Assembly (NCBI GenBank): GCA_016785225.1
Contig: JAFBJZ010000290.1
Span: forward strand, 675,001 to 739,000
Reading direction: 5' to 3'
DNA length: 64,000 bases
Origin: Psettodes erumei
Taxonomy: Eukaryota; Chordata; Actinopteri; Pleuronectiformes; Psettodidae
Under the pieces are notes generated by a model. That model had not been told where the DNA came from and did no database searches. It worked only from the letters and a program-made list of their open reading frames with translations. Positions 26,601 to 39,263 of this stretch are shown piece after piece. Position 1 is the stretch's first letter. Each line of letters starts with the position of its first letter. Both the position numbers and the translations under genes were made by a program.

Positions 26601-29600
26601 AAGGAATTTGGAGAGGCACATTTTCAGCCTCGGTGTCAGGCGAGGACGGATCAAAGTGACAAAATGCTCAGAATATAGTTTCATTTCTTTTACCCACGTC
26701 CTGATAGAAGTTTCCAAATGACTTCTTTCCAGATCTGCAGATGATGAGTATGTAGCCGAGTTGAAACATCAAAATTATGTTGTTCTGGCGCTCGACTGCA
26801 TCTCTTTTCTGAAAAGCTCATGGTCACGGTGGCATAACCAATTAAATCCCGTTGTTTTGAAGGTTGTGGAGATCGCGCCGGCCTTCCAGCTGGACCCTCA
26901 CCTGAGAGACCGACTTCACGCCGACGCCGTCACCCTCGCCAGACAGGTAGGGTTGTTCGCTTCCCGTTTAAGCCCGCATCAGTCCGCCATGAACCCCTGG
27001 AGTGTTTTTCTGCTGTCTCCCCGAACGTTCAGGTTAACTAGACCATTTCAGTACAGCTGGGAAAAAGCCCCTGGAGGAAATGGGGGAGAAAAAACTTTTA
27101 TGGCAGAGCCTCTACTTAATCATATTTTAATCACCAAGCTCACAAAGTTAATAGATGTGTATTAAGATAATATTAAATATTCATGTGGCTGCAGCCTGAT
27201 GTTAAAGCAGCTTACTCGCTGGCAGGCAGTGTTTCTTCTGAGCTGTCAAGACAGGTGTCAGCACTTTAAGTGTGAGTGCTGCCGGGTTTTGACCACTTGT
27301 CAAGAAAAGTTGGCAGACTTGAGGAGAAACTGCCGAGCGAAACTGAAAAGCCTTTCCTGGGGAGGACGCTCGAGCATCGCTTTGCATTTGGCAAGTCAGG
27401 GCAAATTCCCAATGCTGTTCCTTTTTCTGTCTGTAATTGGTCAGCAAAACAACTGGATCCTCCCCAGGAATGTTAATGCGCTGTGTACCTGCGAACCAGA
27501 CGAAGGGGGTGATAGTGCTTTGTAACTGTGAAATGAAAATGCCATTAGGAAATTGGTGGAAACAGACGCTGGCTGTGCAGACAGGAAATGCAGTTCTGGA
27601 AAGGAGCGTTTGAATGAGCTCCCTACCAATTTTATGATTGTCACTAATTGCGCACTCCATTCAGGAAAAAATCAACATGCAAATCCGTGCCCTGCAAAGT
27701 TAAAGTTCTCTGTGAGTCTAACCTTTTGAATTTTTTTTTTTTCTTTCATACTGAATATATATTGCAGTTTTTGGCTTTAGTGTTGCCAAAAAGTTGGCTC
27801 AGCTCTGAAAGCATCACTTAAGTTGGGCCTCATCTCTCAAGAGGAGTTTTCAAGTGATGGGCCTTTTCAGGTAATGGCCCAGTTGAAGAATGGATAAAAG
27901 GGAGGATGGGAGAGGTGGGACAGGACGACAGAGACGAGAATGGTGATTTTCTGACGAAATGACCTTGATGATACTGACAGAGAAATTGTTATATAAGAGA
28001 GACTTTGTGTGACTCTCCTGTTACGACCTTGCATCAGTAGTGATTTTTTTTTTAACCCCCCCCTTGCAGTAATCAAATCACAACATCACCCATCTTATCT
28101 GCTTAAAGTGATGAACAGCGTCTGGTTGTGTGTGCGTTTTAAGAGCCGCGGCGGCGACAAGCTCTTGCCCGCGACCCTCTGCGTGTCGCTGTTCGAGACG
28201 AGAGAGGCGAGAGGGCTCGCTCGCGTTGCTGTGAGAAGATATTCTCCCATTTCAAGACCTTGAGTACAACTAGATGAAGGAAATCCATCTGTTTTACAAG
28301 TCATATGTGCAGAGTAGGAAGAATGGCCATTATCAGTAATATAATTCATGTTCTGCTTGTCAAGGCTGTGTGCTTGATTTGTAAGCGAGCATTGCGTGAT
28401 GATAAAAGGAAGCTCTTTCTTTAGAAAAATAAACCTTTTTACTGCATCGTATAACGTGCCCGCATAAACGGGCATAGAGCAAGATAATCCACAAAGGGAG
28501 GGCGGTACAGGGTGGGAAATGATAGAGAACTCAAATATTAGCTGGACATCTCTGTGGCATGTGTAGCAGGAGAAGCTTAGCTTAGCACAAAGACTGTGGA
28601 TGCATGTATGTTCAACAAAACAAAAAGACGGTTAACGATAAATAAGGCGCAGGCTCAGTGAAAGCATTCATAAACGGGTAGGAGATGAACGCTGTGTTCA
28701 AGTTACAGGCGCGTGGGAGTGTGTTTGAATCAGGGGTGATCGCAGCCTGTGTCACCCGCTGAGATTCGAGTTTTTCCTCGATCAGTGCAGACGGCGAAAA
28801 AGTCCTGGAAGTATGGTAAAAAAGAAAAGAAGGCATAAGAAACCGTCACACCCCTACACACAGCTGAAGAATCAAACCTGCAGATTATCACCAGGGGTCT
28901 CACTTTGTTTTGGCCTCATTTCCCTTTTTCCTAGTTTCATATACTCCCTCCTCCTCCTCTGCCTCTCTCTTCCCTCCCTCCCTCCCTCCCCAGTGTTGCA
29001 CTTCCCTGGTATATGTTGTGATTGCATTTCACTTTGTGTCAGCCCCCACAGCAGAGAGACTTCCACTTGGAAATATGCCTGGCTCTCGCTGCAGGTGCTC
29101 GAACCTGCTCCCCGAGCAACGTGGAGGCTGAACTTTGGCACTTAGCTGGGTATCATTAATATGTGTGTGTGTGTGTGTTTTGTATGCGCTCGTGAGGGTG
29201 AGAGGCTGCGCGAGGAGGCATTTATTTTTAATGCCTCGCGCGGCCCTTTTTTGTAGGATAGAAAATCACAGATGGTCCATTTATGCAGAACGTGTGACTT
29301 TAACCGGCGCTCCTGCCCGTGCACGAGCGCACACATTACCCAGTTTCACGTGGTCGTCTCGAGTGGCCAGTTTTGCGTCGTTTCCCATTCTTGTGGAGAC
29401 ACTCGGCCCCGCAACTCCAACAGCTAAGTGCGCTTAATGCATCCAGTCCAATTTGCAGTGTAATTAGCGCCTTTTCATTTTAATCAGCAGTTCATTGAAA
29501 TGTAATGGCACAGTGTTCCGGACATTAAACTGCTATTGTGTCATGTCTGAGTGTGTGTTTATGTGTGTGTGTGCAGGTGAGCGCACACGCAAACTGTCTC

Positions 29601-32600
29601 TCCTGAGTTTTCTTGCTCCCACACGCCCTAAAATGTGGCCAACTTGTGTGGCGCACGCAAAGACATTATGTATACACTGTATGGGAAGATGATGCTCTCA
29701 CGCGCGCAAACTCGCGCATACACACATTTACCGTCTTGTCTCCCGCTCCGCGCCGCACACCTGCTATTTCTCAGCTCTTATCTGGTCTTAATGGCAGCTC
29801 CGTGGTACTGGCACTCTGTCCCCCTTCATCTCGCCGTCTGTGCGTATCGCCCATCTTCCATTATCAGCAGTCTCCATCTGAGCCTTTCAGCGGAGCAGCG
29901 CAGTCTTTGAACTCGCCGCAGGCCACAGCATTTCCTGATAGAATGTCCTAGAGAACAAAGTTGCCTGGCAACACTCACGGCTGCAGGAAGTTACTTCAGC
30001 TCTCAGGAAAAAAAAAGAGAGAGAGAGAGAGAGAGTGAGTGGTGGATATCAAGCCAGAACAAGAAAATCTGAGATATTGTCAAATGGCCTGATATGCTGT
30101 TATATGTTATCAGCTGCCCAAACAGCTGATTTAGTATCCTAGCTCAGAAATGTTTTTTGTCATTTTCCTCTCTCTCTGTCTTCAGTTCTCAGCGTGTCTG
30201 TGTGTTGTCTTCCCGTGTTCAGACGCAAGACCGTCGCTGACATTTAACCGACCAGATCGCAGCCGCTCCTGATTAGTGTTGTGATGCATCTCGCATTGTG
30301 AAGTTCATAATCAGTGACTGGGCCGATGATTGGACTTTTCATTTCTCATCATCCATGTGCTGTATGCAAATTTAGTTTGTTTTTCTTCTGCGCGTAGCGT
30401 GATTTCTTCACGCGCCTCTTTTGATCGCTGCGTTTGCCGTGCAGCAGTTGCATCGGGTGTTTGTGCACCTGCAGCGGGTTGAGAAGGTTTGAGCGCGCCA
30501 GAGTGGACGGAGCCGCAGGTAGCAGCAGACCCCACCCCCGCCCCCACCATGTTTGATTTGCTTAATGGCCATGGGTTTTTATGACGAGGACTGCATTTTG
30601 ACATAAATTCTCCCCTCGCCACTGTCAACAAGTTATACAGCGTGCCGCCGATGAGACGCGCAATGTCGCCCGACTCTGCTGCACAGACCCATGATGGACT
30701 GCGGCTCCACGGACGTAAAATAGCATGACTCTGAAAGAGCAGATTAAATTTGACAAAGCTTTGCACGCTCAATCATTTACAAAGTTTCACACACTTCCCC
30801 AACATAGTTGTGTCGCTAACAAGTAAAAAGCCTCATGTCTTCTTTTGCCGGCCTGCTGTGTGGGCAACTGAATAATTCATGGGACAACATATTTACTGTT
30901 GTTTGACTGCAGATTAGTTAGCGTTCCTTTTTACTGCCGAGCAGCATGGTCGTTAACAATGGATGCCTTTTCCTTACTGCTTTCAGAAGACAGTCTGCAG
31001 TTTGTAGAATGAGACTTCTGTGGAGTGAGAAAGGTCCAGTGTCATTTAAGACTTGACTTTTAGAAAGCGTTCCCGCAAGGTCTTCCCGCATTGTGGCTGA
31101 CCTCGTCTCGTGTCTCTCTGAATTATTTGTCCGCCTTGAACGACTCCCTCTCTTTTCCGAGTCGCCCTTTTCATTCATCACAGGTTTTATCCCTTCCCTC
31201 CATCACTTTCAACGCCGGCACGAGCTCGGACAGCCTAACGCCGCCGAGCTCCTGTGGACATTTTTAAAGAGTAACAAGTCAAATCCCAAATGGGCCACAT
31301 AACATTACTGACCGACGAAAGAAATGGGTCCGTGTTGTTGAACTCAAGCTGTTAACTACTGCAGCTCAGTATCATTCGGTGTTCTTGATGTTTTGCAGGA
31401 TGCACTGTCCACCGTGTGTGTGTAGAAAATAAATGTAGTTGCACCTCGGTCTCAGGGATGTTTCAGCGGGGCCGGGCTGCGTTCTGCCACCAGATTACTG
31501 GTATATTAATTATGTTAAGGATCCCTCTGAGTGCCTCAATTTCAGAGAGTTACGGCGCATTATAGCAGTCAACAAACCATAATAATCATATACACAGTGA
31601 TGAAAACAGATTATATAATTACAATTCCTTTAACTTGGTTGTTTCTTGTGGATGTTTTGCACCCACAGTTTTGGCTGATTCCAGTGGAACTCAGCTCTGT
31701 CTTTATGTTGCGGGCTGGCAGAAAGTTGCCGCGTTCTTTTTCAAGGGATTTGGCAGAGGAGGCTGCCGTGAAGGAGAGCGAGCAAAGAGGAAAACACCAG
31801 CCTGTGATCCACCGTGATTAAGCCTTTTTTTTTTTTTTTTTTTTAGCTTTGAGCTCAGGAAATCTGTTCTCCTCGCATCCACCTGATTGCGCGGTTTAAA
31901 CGCGGCCGTAGCCGCCGCAGAACGTCGACAACAAAGCGTTGAGCGACAAAGCACGTCCCGCGTAGGATGTGTGGCGGGAGCGGCGCTTAGCGGCCCTGTT
32001 TTTGTTTTTTGTTTTTTTTGCTTTGTTTGCTCAACAGTAGACACACCTCGCAGGCTAGTGTTAGTATGCACACAAGCTCACCTCAGATCTCTGTGGGCCA
32101 CAAAACTACGCGTCTAATTAGCTCAACATTTGTCTCTGCATGTGCGCGAGGAAAGACAAGCAGATGTGCGTTTTATATGCGACTCTAATATCAGCAAGAA
32201 CCTCAGCCTCTGCCATTTCTGTTTCATGGTATATTTATCTGTTTAACCTTGGGACGGCGGGAGGACGGCGTAATTGTCAGATCCTTGCACGGCTGTAATT
32301 AGGAATTCAGTTCTGGTGGCGGTGTGGGTGAAGAGTGTTGACAGTCGAGCCTTTGTCGCGTCTTAAGCCCCGGTGCGGTCTCGCGCTCTTGAGTTGTTGG
32401 TGTTTTTTTTTTTTTTTATTTTGGGCAGCGAGCCGTGAGGTGAACTTTTTTATTTTTTGGCAGGAATGAGCAGATGTTGAAACCAGGCCAGAAAATACCT
32501 CTGTTCCCCTGTTTTTTGCGCTCTTGCACAGCCAAAAGAGTGGAAATCTGCCAATTTGCTGGTGCGTTTTGAGTGCGTGCGGGCGAGATTAGAACAGGAG

Positions 32601-32839
32601 ACGAAGATTGAAATCTGCTTTGCGAGATGATTTGAGGAGAGGCGTAATTTGTCGCCGAGTGTGTTGGAGAAGCGGGGAGAAATAATTTGTTTGTGTTGGG
32701 TATTTTTCTTGTGTCTGGCTGCTCGTTCCCTCCGCTGTCCCCGGAGAGCGCCGCCGCTCAGAAGCACAAATATGTCCACAACTCATCCTGCTCTCTCAAC
32801 AAAGCACAAGTGCATATTTCTGCACGCCAGTGAGATGGC

Positions 32840-32872
<33 letters not shown>

Positions 32873-34651
32873 ATGCATACACTCGAACCTAAACAGTCCT
32901 TAGGGTCGTAACTACAGGCTGGTAATATTTAGTTTAAAAAAAAAAAAAACTTTCGATGGCAACTCCTGTGTTATTTTTCATTTTTGTCTGGAAGCAGACA
33001 GGCGTGTTTGTCTGTCTTAATACTTGTTGGCTCCCTTGCTGTCTGCGGCACTCTGCCCACGGCCCCATCAGCTCCTGCCAAACATATAAAATTAAAAAAT
33101 TTTCTTTAAAAAGCCTCACAAGTCGTCAGTCTTGTACATTGTACACGTGAAGAGCTTTCCTACGACCTTGAAGCTCTTGAAGCAGCACTTTATTGCGGGT
33201 TCGTGAGCGTGTCTGAGACGTCGCCTGCGTCTTTTGAGCGCGTCAGTCTCGCCCGGTCTCTCGCGCCGCTTCACGTGTCTTTCTGGGAGCTTGCTGTTTG
33301 TGTGCAACACACACGGGTCTGTCAATCCACCGAGGGTGTTAAACGTGGAATTAGTTCTGCTGTCAGTCACGGAGACGCTGATTGAAGGGACATGTCACGT
33401 CCCCGGTTGACGCACGCAGACACACTCATGGCGGGGGTCACAAATTCAGATTGACAGTCCGTCCCTGGAGGTGGTCAGCGTACAGTAAACGTCACGACTT
33501 GCAGACCTACAAAGACCCTCCATCCCTCTCTGTTTTGTCCCATTTCTGGCTTCAAAACTTCCAGCACTATTTTTTTTTTTTTTTTACCCTGGAAGCATAT
33601 TTTAATATTCCGTCCAGCATTTGTAAAGTGGGGTAGATGAAAAATGTTGCACTGTTTTTCCCACTGAGCTCGTGCGTCAGTCAGTTTTCATCTTTCCTTT
33701 AATCTAATTCATTCATATATATGTTGGGGCTCTCATATTTTTTTCTCCCCCTCCGTTTGCCTTGACTTCTTTTTTTGGTGTCTTCACCTGTTATCTCTCT
33801 TCCTCCGGTTATTTGTGCTGTGTCCCTCTCTCCTTTCATATTCACTCCTCTAGTATCTAAGTCTTAAAAAATGGCTTCCTTTCCTCTGTCCTCTCTGCTG
33901 CCAGACATATTTGTTTTTTTTCTCCATCTGTCCTGTGCGCTCTTTTAGTCGTTGAGGAAGGTCAGCCATGGCAAAGTATACGTATGTTTTTTTTTTTTAA
34001 CAGACAAATTAAATTCATCATCTACTGATACTAAAAGGATGAAATTGCTCGAGCATAATTAACGACGACCCCGCTTTTAAAATCTTTATTTCCTTGTCAG
34101 TGAATATGTCTGAATTCCCCGTCTGGTTACCAACCTGCTTTTGCTTGTGACCCTTGTGACCCAAAGTTTGACACAGGTTGCATATGTCTGAGCCAGATGC
34201 ACTTAATCTAAGAAGATTAACGATTCATGTGCATATATAGTTTTAGAGGCAGGGTTTAACACATTGCTGGAAATTATCTATGGAATCAAATCATTCAGAC
34301 TCGAATCGAATTGTACTGAAATTCTGAAAAATCTAATTAGATGGCTCTCAGTATTTTTACCCTATCGTGCACATATGAATAAATGCATTTAGCTCTTCGA
34401 AATCATCGCATTACGGCAACAATCTCTGACGTGTCATGAAAGCTGCTGTTAGCAGCCAGAGTCTGGCGGCTCCTTTTGTGTAGTTCCACAGAAAGCCCGA
34501 GAAATCACGTTGTCACAGCGCCGTCTGCACGACTTGATTGACAGAAGGAAGCGCCAGCGAACCAACAATAACAAGCGACTCCGAAGTGCTTGCTCTTCGC
34601 TTTCCTCCTCTTCCATTCTTCCCTTCTCCACTTCCCTTAGTTAAGTCAGTA

Positions 34652-34699
<48 letters not shown>

Positions 34700-37600
34700 G
34701 TCTGCATAAAGCAAAGGCGGATTCTGCTGCAGTGTGTGTGATGTAGGATGCACAGGGTAGCACATGAGCCTCGCATGTCAGGGTGACATTGGCACCTGTG
34801 ATTGGAAGGATGCTATTTTGGGCATCTGCAGCTCACGTCCTCGTGTGTGGAGAACCCTCCTGCCTGTGCCTGAAGTTTCCAACTTGGGCAAAATGTGATA
34901 TTAACAGGACTGGCATGGAGAGGGGGTGTGTGTGCAGATTTCAGGTGAACGTCTCAGGTGAGGTGAGGCTTTCTGGGAATATAATCCCTCGGGCTGGAGC
35001 GTCGGCGATCTGAGACTGTCTGGGCGGAGGACAAAGGTGGAAGGGAGATTCGGAGGGTGAGAAAGCAGAAACCGGACAGCAGAGCATGAAGATAAAAGAG
35101 GGAAATGGATGGGGGGGGGGACGCAAGGAAGGAGAGGCAAAAAGACAATCCTGCTGTTAATGCAAAGAGTATACAGAGACAAAGTGAGGTGGTCGGAGGG
35201 TGCAGGAGCTGATACAAAAGGAAGTGAGGGGAAGGAAAGAGAAAGAGGGGAGGTATCGATTCTTTCCACCAGCCGAGGGGAAACTCAAGCCAACTGTGCT
35301 TTCTGAAATTAGAGCCGAGGGAAAGGTGGAGGGACGGAGGGACAGAGTGGAGGATGGAGAAGAAAATGGGGGGTGGGGGGGCAGCAAGCAAGCCTCTGTA
35401 CCGCATGTATCACAGTGTGCAGCAATAACTCTAAAGGACAGTGAACAGCGCATTCCTATATTCCTTTGAATAATAACCCTCGGCTGCAATGGCCGGCGCA
35501 GATGCGGTTTTCAAACAAGACGGCCTTTATTTTGATTCAAATCCTCTGATTGAAATGGTTTTGAACCCTTGCAGCGTCAAAGCATCGCGGGGACGTGAAA
35601 GAAAGACGCGCGGCTAATTTATGCAGGTTAGATCAAACCCTCGCAATAGGAGCCCCTCACCTGGAAGAAATTTTTTTTTAAAAAGACCATCGAATCAACC
35701 CAAACGCATCCGGCGCCAAACAAAGGCACGTGCTAATTGGATCACGTCCTCCGCACCGCACGCCAAAATAATCTTTTAGGTTAAGCTGGGTCGGACGATT
35801 GTGGGGGAAAAAAACTCAAAACAAACAAACCCAAAATACAAACCAGAAGCATAGAAGCAGTCAGGATGAGGCAAGCAGAGCGGCCGTCGCAATCGCTCCC
35901 GGTTCACCGTCGTTTTGATAAGTCGATAAAATCCAGTCGGTCCTCGGCTCGGCTTCTGGAGCGCGGTGACCCCACAGCGCGACGCTAAAGCGCTGCAGCG
36001 AGGAGGTCCAGTCCGTTTGCGTTAGCTTCTAATTGAATTAATGAGCTTGACGGCCTCTGCCAAACAGATATTAGTCTCCGGCTGCCGACAGGCGTGCTGG
36101 GCTACTTTTTGGCTGACGCCGGCAAATTGCTCCCGAGCCCGTCGCGAAATCATCAGCGGCGCGTCGGGGTGTTGATTTCCCCGACAGGCCTAGCTGCGCA
36201 ACTCTTGACGGGCCCCCGCGCTGGATCGCGCCTTATTTAGCATCCTAATGATGTACAGTCGAAAGTAGGTCTGCCGTATTGCGCGAGTGTCCCGCTTTCC
36301 GCCAGCTCTGCCCTCGGAGGACTGAGAGGGGACGCGAGGAGCGAATCCCTCCCCCCAAACAAAAGCTTCGAACGCGGCCGCAAGAACCGCCGCATGCAGT
36401 GGAAAGGGAATCTCTCCGGCGAGGAGAGAGAGATGGAAGAAAGAGAATTTGCCCACGGGGAAATTAAATTGGAAAGAAAGGGAAAGTTTTTTCCTTCTTC
36501 TTCTTCTTCTTCTTCTTACCAAACAAGCAGTAGACAGGAGCACAAAGCACGAGTGAATATTCTGTAGCGTTGTGTCCCATATTGGCCATTTCGGTGGCGG
36601 CTGCGAATGCAGAATGAAAGCCCGGCTCACTCAGAGCGAGAGGGAAGAGGAGACCGGGAGACGCCCCGCTCCTCTTAGCGTGCCCTCCTCCCTACCTTCC
36701 CCTCGTTTTCGCGAAGCCGTTGATGAAACGGGAGCTCGCGTACGCAGGCGGCGTGCGCTCGGATCGCGTTCGCTTCCTTCCTGCCCATTTCTGCGCTCTC
36801 TCATTATTTTCCCCTCTCCTCTCGTACTCCTGTGCCCCCCCCCCTTTTTTTTCCTAACGTCTTCTCTTTTCAGTTCTGTCTCCGCTGGGCCGTCTGTGAC
36901 AGGTGCCTGTGTGTCTGCAAACACGATACACACACCGATGCTTCGTCATTCCCAGGCATCGTCGTCATTGTCGTACTCTTGTTGGTTCAGACCGTGCTTT
37001 AGTGCAGCTTTGATGCTTTGCTGCATTTTTCTGGAACAAGCCAGTTAAACTGTCAATGAATATGAACATGAGTATGAGTATGAATAAGCACTTATGCACT
37101 ATATAGTGTCACGGTGCGCACACATGTCGCACACAGTGTTTGTGCGTGTGGCGGTGCTTTTATTATTTTGTCTTCCCTCCTGTTTGCGTGTCCGTGGCCT
37201 TGGCAGCCGTTTTGACTCGCGAGTCGCTGTGTACGTGCGAGTGCGATGGGTTTTCGCGTCTGCACGCGATTGGCTATCGCCGGGTTAAAGCCGTCTTCTG
37301 GAAAAACACACAAGCACAGCGACGCGAATGCGTAAACGCGCGTTCACGCGGCCGGGTTGACACATAGCGGGGACGTGAATGCGCGCGCGCATGTTTTGCA
37401 TGCAGTGCAGGGAACGGATGCAAATGAACAGTTGCGTACAGTGCACATGCGTAACGCTGACACATATTCGGAGTGACGGATAACATGCGCATTCTCGTGC
37501 GGACACACACACATGCGTCAAAATAACCCTCACAAACGCAGAATCACCCGTCCTCCCTCCTTGTATTCGCTCCTTCCCTCGCGTCCCCCCCCCCTTTCTC

Positions 37601-39222
37601 TCCCCGCTCCCCTCTCCCCCCTCCGGCTGTGTCAAACGCTGCAGTGTGGGTGTCGTCACACGGGCTGCAGCCAAATTGGAGCCGAGCGCGCACACGCATG
37701 CACACAACTGCAGTCTTATGAAGTAGAAAACCCATTTCTGCCCCGACTACCTTTTTGGAAGGAGTGAGAATGAGGGAGGGAGCAAAAGGAGGGCGGAGGG
37801 GGGGGGTATGCCTGGGTTGAGGAAGCCGCGGCGAGAGCACGGGGCGGAAGAAAAATAGCTTTTGGCGAGATTTTATGTCTAAGTTACTAATTGTGTATCT
37901 CCGCTGAGAATCGATGTAAATGTGTTTGCGCGTCTGCGATTCTGCGGGCACACCTCTCCGCATGGGCGAACATTAATCTTTGCGTCGCGGGCGCGTGCGC
38001 CGCCGCTGCTGACGCGGCGCTCGTGCAGCAGGCGCGCGCGCCGCCGTCCAGCTGTGTGTGCGTTGCGCGGCGCTCTTTGATCATTAGGCAGCTGTATTCA
38101 CTCCTCCTCCTCATCATGTCACAGACAACAAGCCCATTATGCCTCCATTAGCTGCTGACGGAGCGAAGGGCGAACGAGGGCGGGAGCCAGAGACGGGGGC
38201 CACCGAGGGGTGGGGGGATAGACGTGGAGGGGAAGGGGACGGCACCACCGTCTGACTTGCCCCAATAAAAAAAAACAAAATGAGGAGTAATGCCCGACAT
38301 TACGACGGGTTTGGGAGGAGGGATGAGCGGAGAATAGGAGAGGTTGGGCCGCATGAAAGGAGGGATTACAGATCAGGGAGGAGTGGCGGAGGAAGGGGCG
38401 CCTTAAAATGTACCAGGTTGTCAGTAAGACGTGAAAGGGGGGATTTGAGGAAAGCGGGTGCAGTCGGATGGAGGGGTAGTGGGAGACTCTGAGAATAAAA
38501 CCGCGTTCACATTTTGACCTGCGTGTGCGTGATTAATCAAATTCACCCCACACCTGATGGGAAGTTTCAACTCCCGGCAAGTCTTAAGGCCGGCCTCTTT
38601 ATATTTGCTGGACAAACTCAGCACTTCGGCGAGGATGGAGGGGGAGAAGATCGCTCCCAAAGCGTAATTTGTCGCCATCATCATCTAATTCCTGTTGAAA
38701 CGTGTCGTTTTGGGACGGGACGTAGAACCTCCGCACTTTCGAATGATGGCTGCATTCCATTTAGAGAAGAAACTTAAAAGGCCCAAAAAAAAAAAAAAAA
38801 ACAAAAGAAAGCAAACACCGGTGGACAGGTTAAAGTTATGAGGCCGGGGGAGGTTAGGGAGGAGTGGAGAGAATGAAACAATATGTGGCACGAGGACGAG
38901 AAAACGAACACGGACCCGCCGTGTCGGCTTTTTATGGTGTCGTAAAATGTGACGGCGGCTGACAGCGAATCAGCCCACAGAAACTTCCCCCGAGCAGCGC
39001 CGCGTTATTTTGGGACGAGTCTTCCTTTTCTGTCCGCGTCCCCCTCGGTACATGGAAAGTTATGGCTGCACTTTGCTCTTCAATGACTTTTTCTAAAATT
39101 AATTGATAGTAAACATCGGGTTTTACGAGCCCACAATGCGGCGCGTCCGCACGTGGACTGTAAATCCCTGTTAGGGTGTCTTCTGTGGTTGTATTGATTT
39201 AAAATCTGTCTGTATTGCCTTT

Positions 39223-39263
<41 letters not shown>

